Shown here piece by piece: positions 44,702 to 51,794 of a DNA stretch of 64,000 nt (its first letter is position 1; each line of letters begins with the position of its first letter). Under the pieces are notes generated by a model. The model did no database searches. It saw nothing but the letters and a program-made list of their open reading frames with translations, and was not told where the DNA came from. The DNA lies in contig NZ_FOUK01000001.1 of NCBI RefSeq assembly GCF_900114845.1, positions 722,479 to 786,478 of the forward strand. Direction: 5' to 3'. The translations under genes and the position numbers were made by a program. This stretch comes from Pimelobacter simplex (GTDB lineage Bacteria > Actinomycetota > Actinomycetes > Propionibacteriales > Nocardioidaceae).

Positions 44702-45009
44702 TGTGCGGCGCGAAGGTCGGCGGCCTGTCGCTTGACGGCGTCAACGTCGCCAAGGAGGCCGTGATCCAGGGCCAGGTCGTGCGCGGCTCCGGCGACGACG
44801 CCACGCCGGTGTCGGGCGCCTACGTCCGCCTGCTCGACAAGAGCGGCGAGTTCACCGCGGAGGTCCCGACCTCCGCGACGGGCCACTTCCGGTTCTTCGC
44901 CGGCGACGGCCAGTGGACCCTGCGCACGCTGGCCCCCAAGGCCGACCCGGTCGACCGCGCCGTCCAGGCGCAGACCGGCTCGGTCGCCGAGGTCCTGATC
45001 GCGATCTGA
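44701..45009 (+). CDS. sseC: SseC/DUF1416 family protein
   Basis: The 102-residue protein begins MCGAKVGGLSLDGVNVAKEA, the conserved SseC start with an N-terminal Cys, and continues with a small beta-sandwich-like domain (GSVAEVLIAI end). It is regularly the partner of the CysA-type sulfurtransferase in actinobacteria and is thought to act in sulfur transfer or sulfate/thiosulfate metabolism; the exact role is not established. It overlaps the sulfurtransferase stop by one base and is followed by a strong terminator. Confidence 0.9.
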   Translation: MCGAKVGGLSLDGVNVAKEAVIQGQVVRGSGDDATPVSGAYVRLLDKSGEFTAEVPTSATGHFRFFAGDGQWTLRTLAPKADPVDRAVQAQTGSVAEVLIAI

Positions 45010-45026
45010 GACCCCCGCAACGCCGC

Positions 45027-45059
45027 AACGGCCCGGACGACGACGTCGTCCGGGCCGTT
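45027..45059. terminator. Hairpin terminator after sseC
   Basis: A perfect 15-bp stem (AACGGCCCGGACGAC) with a GAC loop, immediately after sseC and before the convergent gntR gene. Likely acts on both strands. Confidence 0.8.
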
Positions 45060-45070
45060 CTGCGTTCTCG

Positions 45071-45158
45071 AGGGGCCAACCCTGCTACTTCGGGGGGCCA
45101 ACGCTGCTACTTCGGGGGGCCAACCGTGCTACTTCGCCCGCCGGAACGTGCTCCTTCG
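45071..45158. repeat. Four tandem 22-nt units, minus orientation
   Basis: Units start at 45071, 45093, 45115 and 45137, of the type GGGGGCCAACGCTGCTACTT, the reverse complement of the units at 33.5 and 43.3 kb. They sit between the convergent sseC and gntR genes and end 4 nt before the gntR stop codon. Confidence 0.9.
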
Positions 45159-45162
45159 GGGG

Positions 45163-45951
45163 TCAGGAGGAGGGGACGGAGGAGATGGTGGCGAAGTGGG
45201 GGGTGTCGCCGCCGGGGATGCCGCGCAGGCCGCGGCCGGGGGTGCGCAGGGTGATCCGCACGCGGTCGGAGCGGAACAGGTCGTGGGAGAACTCGAACGG
45301 CGTCCCGGTCGTGTCGTACGTCGTCCGGGTGATCGAGACCAGGGGGTCGCCGACGGCGACGGCGAGGAGCGCCGCCTCCTCGTCGGTCGCGTGGACGACC
45401 TCGACGACCTCCTCGGCGTCGCCGATGACCACGCCGTAGTCGTTCTCGATCAGCTCGTAGATCGAGCCGCCGAGCGGCTGCTCGAGCAGGCCGGGGAAGC
45501 GGTCGGCGGGGAGCCGGGCGTGGTCGAGCGAGAACGGGGTGCCGTCGGCCAGCCGCAGCCGGCGGACGTCGACGACGAGGTCGCCCTCGCCCAGCCGCAG
45601 GGCACGGCGGGTCGGTGCGTCGGCGACGCCCATCTTGGTCGCGACGACCCGGGTGCCCGCCGAGTAGCCCTGCCGGGCGAGGTAGGCCGGGACGCCGACC
45701 ACCTTGGTCAGGTCGTGCTCGACCTTGGCGTGGTTGATGAAGGTGCCGCCACCGCGACCGGCGACGCGGCGCACGAGGCCGGCCTCCTCGAGCGCGGCGA
45801 GGACCTGGCGGAGCGTCGCGCGGCTGACGCCGTAGTGCTCGGAGAGCTCGCGCTCGCTGCCGAGGCGGGCGCCTGGGGGGAGCGTGCCGGAGCCGATGTC
45901 GGTCAGCATCCGGCGCCGCAGGTTCTCCGCGACGGCGTGCTCGTTGGCCAT
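45163..45951 (-). CDS. GntR-family (HutC/UTRA-type) regulator of the microcompartment locus
   Basis: The 262-residue protein has an N-terminal winged helix (GSERELSEHYGVSRATLRQV, about 31-50) and a C-terminal UTRA-like effector domain with GTPFSLDHARLPADRFPGL and TTGTPFEFSHDLFRSDRV, the usual HutC pattern. It is the last gene of the BMC gene block and has a palindromic TTCGGTCTGACC element 39 nt upstream. The same element occurs before the aminotransferase/permease pair and the DUF3311 operon, so it is probably the dedicated repressor. RBS AGGAG precedes the ATG at 45951 by 6 nt. Confidence 0.87.
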   Translation of the reverse strand: MANEHAVAENLRRRMLTDIGSGTLPPGARLGSERELSEHYGVSRATLRQVLAALEEAGLVRRVAGRGGGTFINHAKVEHDLTKVVGVPAYLARQGYSAGTRVVATKMGVADAPTRRALRLGEGDLVVDVRRLRLADGTPFSLDHARLPADRFPGLLEQPLGGSIYELIENDYGVVIGDAEEVVEVVHATDEEAALLAVAVGDPLVSITRTTYDTTGTPFEFSHDLFRSDRVRITLRTPGRGLRGIPGGDTPHFATISSVPSS

Positions 45952-45989
45952 GCCTCGCTCCTCTCCGGCTGCTCCCGGGAACCGCCCGA

Positions 45990-46005
45990 TTCGGTCTGAC
46001 CAGGT
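45990..46005. promoter_or_regulatory. Putative GntR operator upstream of gntR
   Basis: TTCGGTCTGACCAGGT contains the palindromic core GGTCTGACC. It lies between the SDR stop and the gntR start, suggesting autoregulation. Matching elements occur at 53144, 53186, 53207 and 59965. Confidence 0.6.
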
Positions 46006-46031
46006 AGCGAAACGGTACCCGAAAGGTCCGC

Positions 46032-46802
46032 TCAGATCTCCTCGAGCGCCTGCAGCGACTCCGGCAGCACCTGTCCGCCGTCGACGACCAGGCTCTGCCC
46101 GGTGATGTAGCCGGCCTCCTCGGTGGCGAAGAAGAGCGCGGCGTTGCCGATGTCGGCCACGCTGCCGAGCCGCTTCTGCGGGACGCTCGCGGCCATCGCG
46201 GCGAGGTAGTCCGCGCCGAGCCCGTCGAGGCCCTCGGTGGCGACATTGCCCGGCAGCACCGCGTTGATGGTGATCCCGCGCGGCGCCAGCTCGAGCGCCG
46301 CCGTCCGCACGAAGCCGAGCTGGGCGGCCTTGCTCGCGCCGTAGTGCGACCAGCCCGGGTAGCCCGTGTAGGGCCCGGTGATCGACGACGTCACGACGAT
46401 CCGGCCGCGGCCGCTGGTGGTCAGTGCCTCCAGGCACGCCTGGACGGCGAACACGGTGCCGTCGAGGTTCGTCGCCATCACGGTGCGCAGGTCGGCGGCC
46501 GTCATCGCGTCGAGCCGGGCCGCGGGGAAGATGCCCGCATTGGCGCACAGGACGTCGATCCCGCCGTGCCGTTCGACCGCGGTGGCGGCCATCCGGTCGC
46601 AGTCCTCGCGCGAGCTCACGTCCGTCACGACGTACGACGCCCCGGCGCCGAGCTCCGCGCACGCGGCCTCGAGCGCCGCCTCGTCGCGTCCGGTGACGAG
46701 CACCCGGGCGCCGGCCCGGGCGAAGACCGTGGCGATGCCGCGGCCGATGCCCTTGCTGCCGCCGGTGACGACGACGGAGCGTCCAGCGAGTGAGGTGAAC
46801 AT
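46032..46802 (-). CDS. Short-chain dehydrogenase, probable amino-alcohol dehydrogenase of RMM locus
   Basis: The 256-residue SDR has [13 protein letters not shown] (cofactor loop), CANAG, Ser in VTSSITG and the YGASK active site, with [11 protein letters not shown] near the end. In the Mycobacterium RMM locus the cognate SDR is an (S)-1-amino-2-propanol dehydrogenase; that assignment is transferred by position and family, not proven. It follows the kinase-like gene by 19 nt in the BMC operon. A GGAGGACCC element precedes the ATG at 46802. Confidence 0.8.
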   Translation of the reverse strand: MFTSLAGRSVVVTGGSKGIGRGIATVFARAGARVLVTGRDEAALEAACAELGAGASYVVTDVSSREDCDRMAATAVERHGGIDVLCANAGIFPAARLDAMTAADLRTVMATNLDGTVFAVQACLEALTTSGRGRIVVTSSITGPYTGYPGWSHYGASKAAQLGFVRTAALELAPRGITINAVLPGNVATEGLDGLGADYLAAMAASVPQKRLGSVADIGNAALFFATEEAGYITGQSLVVDGGQVLPESLQALEEI

Positions 46803-46821
46803 GGGTCCTCCGTGGGTGGGA

Positions 46822-47817
46822 TCAGGTGAGCGTGGCGCCGCCGGACGCCACGTAGCGGTGGGCGAGCTCGACGGTGCCGGCGGTGTAGCCGGGGCCGAGC
46901 TCCTGGCACTCGCGGGAGTGGGCGTGCGAGCCCAGCCAGGCCACGAGCAGCAGCCGGCGGAGCATGACGAACGTCGGCAGCATCGCCTCGTGCTCGGCGG
47001 ACAGGTCGACGACCGAGCGGTAGCCGCGCAGCCACGCCTCCTGCCACTGCGGCAGCCGCGGGTCGTGCTCGATGAACGACACGGCGGTGCCGAAGTCGTA
47101 CATGAACCACGACAGCCCGCAGTCGTCGAAGTCGATGACCGTGACGAGGTCGCCCTCGACCAGGAGGTTGGCGAGGCGCAGGTCGGCGTGGACGAGGCCG
47201 AACCGGTCGGCCGCCGTCCCGTACGACGCGAGCCGCTCCTCGACGATCGCGGCGGCGGCGCCCAGCGCCTCCTCCTCGGCCGGCCCGACCCCGATGCCGT
47301 CCTGCCAGCGCCCCCAGCGGGGCTGCGCGCCGAGGGAGTGCTCCCAGTCCCACCGGAACCGGTGGAAGCCGGCCGGCGGCGTCCACGAGCGGGCGTGCTC
47401 GTGCATCCGCGCGGTGATCGCGCCGAGCGTCTCGAAGTCGGACGTGCCGAGCGCGACGTCGTCCGGCTCGATGCCGGGCACCAGGTGGAACAGCACGCAG
47501 TGCCGCTCCTGCCCGCCGTCGACGACCGTGGTGACCCGTTCGCCCCGCAGGTTGGGGATCTCCGCGGACGTCGCGACCCCGGACTCCTCGCGCAGCGCGG
47601 CGAGCCAGGCGAGCTCGCTCTCGATGTCGGTGCGCGAGTGGTACCCGACCCGGTGCACGCGCAGGATCGCGGTGCGGTCGGTGCCCGGGTCCTCCACCAG
47701 GAACGTCGCGTTCTCGGAGAGGTTGATCATCCGGAGCGTGCGCGCCGGGCTGAAGCCGTACGACGGCAGCGCCAGCTCGGCGACCCGGGTGTCGGTGGCC
47801 GCGGCGAGGGTGTCCAT
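46822..47817 (-). CDS. Aminoglycoside phosphotransferase-family kinase of RMM locus
   Basis: The 331-residue kinase-fold protein has the catalytic loop [13 protein letters not shown] and the metal-binding [14 protein letters not shown], the APH/choline-kinase pattern. In RMM loci this enzyme is believed to phosphorylate an amino alcohol such as 1-amino-2-propanol so that the aminotransferase-like enzyme can eliminate phosphate. Its ATG overlaps the stop of the second BMC-T gene by one base, showing tight coupling to the shell genes. RMM-type substrate assignment is inference. Confidence 0.83.
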   Translation of the reverse strand: MDTLAAATDTRVAELALPSYGFSPARTLRMINLSENATFLVEDPGTDRTAILRVHRVGYHSRTDIESELAWLAALREESGVATSAEIPNLRGERVTTVVDGGQERHCVLFHLVPGIEPDDVALGTSDFETLGAITARMHEHARSWTPPAGFHRFRWDWEHSLGAQPRWGRWQDGIGVGPAEEEALGAAAAIVEERLASYGTAADRFGLVHADLRLANLLVEGDLVTVIDFDDCGLSWFMYDFGTAVSFIEHDPRLPQWQEAWLRGYRSVVDLSAEHEAMLPTFVMLRRLLLVAWLGSHAHSRECQELGPGYTAGTVELAHRYVASGGATLT

Positions 47818-48464
47818 CAGTGCTCCCGTCCCTCGATCGACTCCAGGACCGTGGTGATCCGGTCGCGGGCCACCTCGACGTCCTCGGTGGTGCCGCTGAG
47901 GTACAGCCGCCCGGCCGCCCCGATGAACTGCACGTCGACCATCGTGATGCCCGGCGCCGCGCGCTCGGCCTCGTTGGCGGCCACGGCCGCGAACAGGGCA
48001 GGCGTCATCTCGTACACGAGGAGTGACTGTCCCGGCATCACCATCGACCCCGATCGGTTGCGGTTGAGGATCACCGCGTGCTGGTCGGTGATGTGCTCGA
48101 TGATGTCGTGGTAGAGCACCCGCGGGCGGAGCTGGTCGCTGGCCGAGCTGCCGGTGCCGTCGAGCACCGCCTGGCCGGCGGCGGTGACGTCGGCCAGCGA
48201 CGACGCGTGCAGCTCGAGGACGCCGAACTGCCGCTCCACGAAGAGGATGCCGGGCTCGACCGTCGGCACCGCGCGCAGCGCCAGGTCGATCACGCGCTCG
48301 ATGGCGAGCGCGGGCGCGACCTCGATGATGAGCGCGTGGTCGCCGGCGTACGGCGGGTAGCCGCGCGCCCGCGTGGGCGTGCCCAGGTAGGCGGCGAACT
48401 GCGGCTGCAGGTCCTCGACCATCAGGTTGACCCGCAGCTCCGTGCGGGCGTGGGTGGCGGTCAT
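47817..48464 (-). CDS. BMC-T (tandem-domain) shell protein, RMM type
   Basis: The 215-residue protein carries two BMC domains: residues about 10-105 with DHALIIEVAPALAIERVIDLAL and residues about 115-212 with NRSGSMVMPGQSLLVYEMTP and AANEAERAAPGITMVDVQFIG. Such tandem proteins form trimers with pseudo-hexagonal shape that tile into shell facets and often hold larger gated pores. It has clear similarity to the other BMC-T of the locus (49617-50219) across the whole length (VERQFG-LE, INRN/LNRN, GSMV-PG), so the two are paralogues. Confidence 0.88.
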   Translation of the reverse strand: MTATHARTELRVNLMVEDLQPQFAAYLGTPTRARGYPPYAGDHALIIEVAPALAIERVIDLALRAVPTVEPGILFVERQFGVLELHASSLADVTAAGQAVLDGTGSSASDQLRPRVLYHDIIEHITDQHAVILNRNRSGSMVMPGQSLLVYEMTPALFAAVAANEAERAAPGITMVDVQFIGAAGRLYLSGTTEDVEVARDRITTVLESIEGREH

Positions 48465-48520
48465 CGGACCTCCTCTTCTCGGGTGCTCAGGGTGCCCGGG
48501 ACGGGCGGGGGGACGGCGGT

Positions 48521-48802
48521 CTACTTCGCGCTGACGTCGAAGTGGTTGCCGATCTCCGCGTGGGGGCGGGGGATCACGTGGACGCTGACGAGCTCGCCGA
48601 CCTGCGAGGCGGTCTCGGCGCCGGCCTCGGTGGCGGCCTTGACCGCACCGACCTCGCCGCTGATGACGACGGCGACGAGCCCGTCGCCGACCTCCTGGCG
48701 GTCGGTGATGGTCACGTTGGCGGCCTTGACCATGGCGTCCGCGGCGGCGAGCGCGGCGACGAAGCCCTTGGTCTCGATCATGCCGATGGCGGTGCTGGAC
48801 AT
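48521..48802 (-). CDS. BMC-H hexameric shell protein
   Basis: The 93-residue protein has the single BMC domain: GMIETKGFVAALAAADAMVK, VGDGLVAVVISGEVGAVKAA and ELVSVHVIPRPHAEI. It is the expected main facet protein, forming hexamers with a central pore. Its ATG is preceded by a strong AAGGAG RBS (6-nt spacing) and by a 60-nt C/A-rich, structure-poor leader (48803-48865 region), fitting high expression. It is located between BMC-P and the second BMC-T in the operon. Confidence 0.93.
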   Translation of the reverse strand: MSSTAIGMIETKGFVAALAAADAMVKAANVTITDRQEVGDGLVAVVISGEVGAVKAATEAGAETASQVGELVSVHVIPRPHAEIGNHFDVSAK

Positions 48803-48865
48803 GTGGTGCTCCTTGGTTGTGCGGTGGGTGGTGCGGTGGTGGTGCGGTGGTGGTGGTGGTGGGTG
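48803..48865 (-). promoter_or_regulatory. CAC-repeat leader with strong RBS before BMC-H
   Basis: On the minus strand this spacer is a run of CAC/CCG triplets followed by AACCAAGGAGCACCAC before the ATG. It can form little structure in RNA, while the plus strand is GGT-rich and could form a G-quadruplex. Confidence 0.5.
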
Positions 48866-49114
48866 TCAGCCCGTGGGCTGGGAGTCGATCGCGCCGATGA
48901 CGAGCGCGTCGACGGGCGGTGGGGTGCCGGGGAACCAGGCCGCGGCGACGGAGCCCTGGGCGACCAGGACGGTCTCGCCGACGCCGCTGCCCAGGACGTC
49001 GAAGGCGACCAGGCGGCTGCCGCCGTCCACCTCGACCTCCAGGAACGCGCCGTTGGGCAGGCCGTCGATCCTCTTGGTGGACCAGACGTTTCCGGTCACG
49101 ACTGCTCTCAGCAT
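48866..49114 (-). CDS. BMC-P (EutN/CcmL family) pentameric vertex protein
   Basis: The 82-residue protein begins MLRAVVTGNVWSTKRIDGLP, the classic EutN/CcmL start (Val-x-Gly-x-Val-Trp-Ser-Thr-Arg/Lys), and contains VAFDVLGSGVGETVLVAQGS, the conserved Gly-x-Gly-Glu-x-Val-x-Val-x-x-Gly loop. It ends PPVDALVIGAIDSQ, the expected Asp-x-Ala-x-Ile-Gly-Ile-Ile-Asp. Five copies close each vertex of the polyhedral shell. It overlaps the stop of the accessory protein gene by one base. Confidence 0.93.
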   Translation of the reverse strand: MLRAVVTGNVWSTKRIDGLPNGAFLEVEVDGGSRLVAFDVLGSGVGETVLVAQGSVAAAWFPGTPPPVDALVIGAIDSQPTG

Positions 49115-49620
49115 CAGCGCTCCTTCTCGATGGGTACCCCCAGCGCGCGAGCCCTCTCGCGCGCCAGGGGCGTCAGCACGGCGCGGCGGCCGAGGACCAG
49201 GCGGCGGCCCGCCTCGGAGGCCGCCTTGACCTGGCGCTCGGTGACCGCGCCGGTGTCGACCCGCTGCACGGGCCGGGTCTCCGGCACGGCGGACGTCGTC
49301 CCGCCCTCGAGGCGGAAGCGCAGCCGTCCGGCGCGCAGGTCCTGCCGGTTCTTGGGGTTCTCGAACAGGGCGAGCAGCTGCCGCGCGAACCGGTCGAGGT
49401 CGGCGTCGTCGCCGATCCGGACCGCCTCGACGCGCTCGCGCAGCTGCGGCGCCGTCACGTGCTCGGCACCCGCGACACCGGCGGGAGGGGCCGGCGCCGC
49501 GGGCGGCACCGGAGCCGGAGCCGGAGTCGCGGCCGCCGCCGGTCCGGCGAGGTCGGCGACGACCTCGCGGACGACGTCCGCGATCAGGGCCCGCAGGTCG
49601 GGGGAGCGGGACGAGGTCAC
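49114..49620 (-). CDS. RMM accessory protein with N-terminal encapsulation-peptide-like helix
   Basis: The 168-residue protein begins with an amphipathic helix (SPDLRALIADVVREVVADL), then an Ala/Pro linker (about residues 26-50), then a compact domain with LRERVEAVRIGDDADLDRFA and, at the C-terminus, LVLGRRAVLTPLARERARAL, a motif that recurs in several BMC-associated proteins. Helix plus Pro/Ala linker is the architecture of encapsulation peptides. The GTG start (49620) overlaps the BMC-T stop by 4 nt. No enzyme motif is seen; the function is not known. Confidence 0.75.
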   Translation of the reverse strand: MTSSRSPDLRALIADVVREVVADLAGPAAAATPAPAPVPPAAPAPPAGVAGAEHVTAPQLRERVEAVRIGDDADLDRFARQLLALFENPKNRQDLRAGRLRFRLEGGTTSAVPETRPVQRVDTGAVTERQVKAASEAGRRLVLGRRAVLTPLARERARALGVPIEKER

Positions 49621-50219
49621 GTGAGCCCTCGCAGGGCGTCCTCGGCCGCCTCGGCGGCCTGCCGGACGTCGGCCTCCTTGCCGGACAGGTAGACCCGGCC
49701 GGTCGCGCCGATCATCCGGTAGTCGACGACCTTGATGTCCGCGGCCTTCTCGGCCTCGTTGGTCGCCACGATCGCGTACGACGCGGGCTGCACCTCGAGC
49801 ACGTACATCGACTCGCCCGGCAGCACCATCGACCCGATCTTGTTGCGGTTGATCAGGAAGGCGTGCTGGTGGTCGATCGAGCTGATGATCTTGCTGGCCA
49901 GGATCTGCGGGCGCACCGCGCTCGTGGCGTCCGCGCCGAGCGCGTCGAGGACACCCTCGGCAGCGGCCTTGACCGAGCCGGTCTCGCCGTGGAACTCCAG
50001 GTAGCCGAACTGCCGCTCGACCACGAGCACGCCCGCGGCGACCTCGGCGTGCTTGAGCGCGACGTCGGTGATCGGCTCGATGTCGATGCCGGGCGCGACC
50101 TCGATGATCTGCGCGGCCATGTGGGCGCGGGGGAGGGTGCCCTTGATCCAGGTGCCCAGGTAGCACAGGGTCTGCGGCTGGAGCCGGTCGATGAAGATGA
50201 AGGAACGCAGTTCAGCCAT
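49617..50219 (-). CDS. BMC-T (tandem-domain) shell protein, RMM type
   Basis: The 200-residue protein has two BMC domains: about 1-95 (AELRSFIFIDRLQPQTLCYL, VAPGIDIEPITDVALKHAEV) and about 100-198 (KIGSMVLPGESMYVLEVQPA, ATNEAEKAADIKVVDYRMIG). It starts 3 nt after the aldehyde dehydrogenase stop, so expression is tightly linked to the core enzyme. The sequence is closely related to the second BMC-T at 47817-48464, pointing to duplication followed by specialisation of pores. Confidence 0.9.
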   Translation of the reverse strand: MAELRSFIFIDRLQPQTLCYLGTWIKGTLPRAHMAAQIIEVAPGIDIEPITDVALKHAEVAAGVLVVERQFGYLEFHGETGSVKAAAEGVLDALGADATSAVRPQILASKIISSIDHQHAFLINRNKIGSMVLPGESMYVLEVQPASYAIVATNEAEKAADIKVVDYRMIGATGRVYLSGKEADVRQAAEAAEDALRGLT

Positions 50220-50222
50220 GGG

Positions 50223-51794
50223 TCAGCCCTTGATGAGGTGGGAGAGCTCTTCGACGACGAGTCGTCGTACCTGCTCACGGAAGGCGGCATCGGCGGAGCC
50301 GCCGAGCCGGTCGACGACCGCGTCGACGGCGGAGCTCCGGTGGTCGAGCCGGTCGAGACCCCGCTGGTCGTTCGACGGCACCGGGTACGCCGGCACCGGC
50401 GTGCGGTGGTCGGCCCACGGGCTCAGCCCGGCGTACGCCGGCATCGCCTCGGCCGGATCGGCGTTGTAGGCGATCCGGGTCCAGTCGACGAGGTGCTTCG
50501 GCTGGAGGTTCTCGCCGAGCGCGCTGCGCCCGACGAAGCCGGTGCCGATGGTCATCGTCGGCGCCAGGTTCGTGTCGAGCCCCGAGCTGCCGGTGCTGTT
50601 GCCGACGTTGACCGAGACCCGCAGCACGGGCACCTCGGCGGCGTAGCGCATCACGGTGCCGGGGTCGGCGGAGTGGATGGCGGCGCTGTGCCCGGCGCCG
50701 GCGATCCGGATGATCGAGCGGGCGGTCGCGATGCCCGCGGCCGCGTCGGGGACGCGGATCAGGCCGAGGACCGGCGAGAGCTTCTCGTGGGTGAGCGGCT
50801 CCTCGGGAACGGCCAGCTCGAAGGGGGCGACGAGGACCTTGGTGCGCGGTCCGACGCGGATGCCGGCCTGCTGGGCGATCCACGAGGCGTCCTTGCCGAC
50901 GACGTCGACGTTGAGCCGGCCGAGGGGGAACATGTAGTCGCGCAGCCGCCGCGCGTCGTCCGCGCCGAGCAGTGCCGCGCCGGCGCGCTCCATCTCGCGC
51001 ACGAGCTTGTCGGCGACCGCCTCCTCGGCGATGAGCACCGACTCGTTGGTGCAGAGCACCGAGTTGTCGAAGGCCTTGCTCTCGACGATGCGCTGCGCGG
51101 CGGCCCGGACGTCGGCGGTCGCGTCGACCAGGACCGGAACGTTGCCGGGCCCGACGCCGATCGCCGGGTTGCCGGAGCTGTACGCCGCGCGGACCACGCC
51201 GGTGCCGCCCGTGGCGAGGATGACGTTGGTGCGGGCGTCGCCCATGAGCGCCTCGACCAGGGGGATCGTGGGCTCGGCGATGCTCTGCACGATGCCGTCC
51301 GGGGCGCCCGCCTCGACCGCGGCCCGGGCCAGCAGCTGGGCCGCGTCGTGGCAGCACTCCTTGGCCATCGGGTGCGGGCTGACCACCACGGCGTTGCGGG
51401 TCATCAGCGCGAGGATCACCTTGAAGAACACGGTGGCGACCGGGTTGGTCGACGGCGTCAGGGCGAGCACGACGCCCGCCGGACGCGGCACCTCGACGAT
51501 CTTGTCGTCGATCCGGACCCGCGGGGTCACGAAGTCCTGGCCGGCGTAGGTGTCGACGATGCCGCGCGAGCAGGCCTGGTTCTTGCGGACCTTGTGCTCG
51601 ACGACGCCGAAGCCGGTCTCGCGCACGGCCCACTCGGCGTACTTCTCGGCGTGGGCGTGCGCGACGTCGGCGACGGCGCGCACGATCCGCTCGACGTCGC
51701 CCGCCGAGTACGACGCGTAGGCGCGCGCCGCCCAGCGGGCCCGCTCGAGCAGGTGCCCGGCCGCGCCGGGCGCGGTGACGGTCTGGTCGGACAT
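50223..51794 (-). CDS. BMC-associated CoA-acylating aldehyde dehydrogenase with C-terminal helix
   Basis: The 523-residue ALDH has the catalytic Cys in AFDNSVLCTNESVLIAE and the NAD(P)-binding ATGGTGVVRAAYSSGNPAIG, as in PduP/EutE-like enzymes that convert an aldehyde to acyl-CoA. After the fold (about residue 450) come a Pro-rich linker and a predicted amphipathic helix, AAFREQVRRLVVEELSHLI, at the extreme C-terminus. This resembles an encapsulation peptide. In RMM loci the substrate is presumed propionaldehyde from phospho-aminopropanol. The ATG (51794) shares one base with the aminotransferase stop. Confidence 0.87.
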   Translation of the reverse strand: MSDQTVTAPGAAGHLLERARWAARAYASYSAGDVERIVRAVADVAHAHAEKYAEWAVRETGFGVVEHKVRKNQACSRGIVDTYAGQDFVTPRVRIDDKIVEVPRPAGVVLALTPSTNPVATVFFKVILALMTRNAVVVSPHPMAKECCHDAAQLLARAAVEAGAPDGIVQSIAEPTIPLVEALMGDARTNVILATGGTGVVRAAYSSGNPAIGVGPGNVPVLVDATADVRAAAQRIVESKAFDNSVLCTNESVLIAEEAVADKLVREMERAGAALLGADDARRLRDYMFPLGRLNVDVVGKDASWIAQQAGIRVGPRTKVLVAPFELAVPEEPLTHEKLSPVLGLIRVPDAAAGIATARSIIRIAGAGHSAAIHSADPGTVMRYAAEVPVLRVSVNVGNSTGSSGLDTNLAPTMTIGTGFVGRSALGENLQPKHLVDWTRIAYNADPAEAMPAYAGLSPWADHRTPVPAYPVPSNDQRGLDRLDHRSSAVDAVVDRLGGSADAAFREQVRRLVVEELSHLIKG

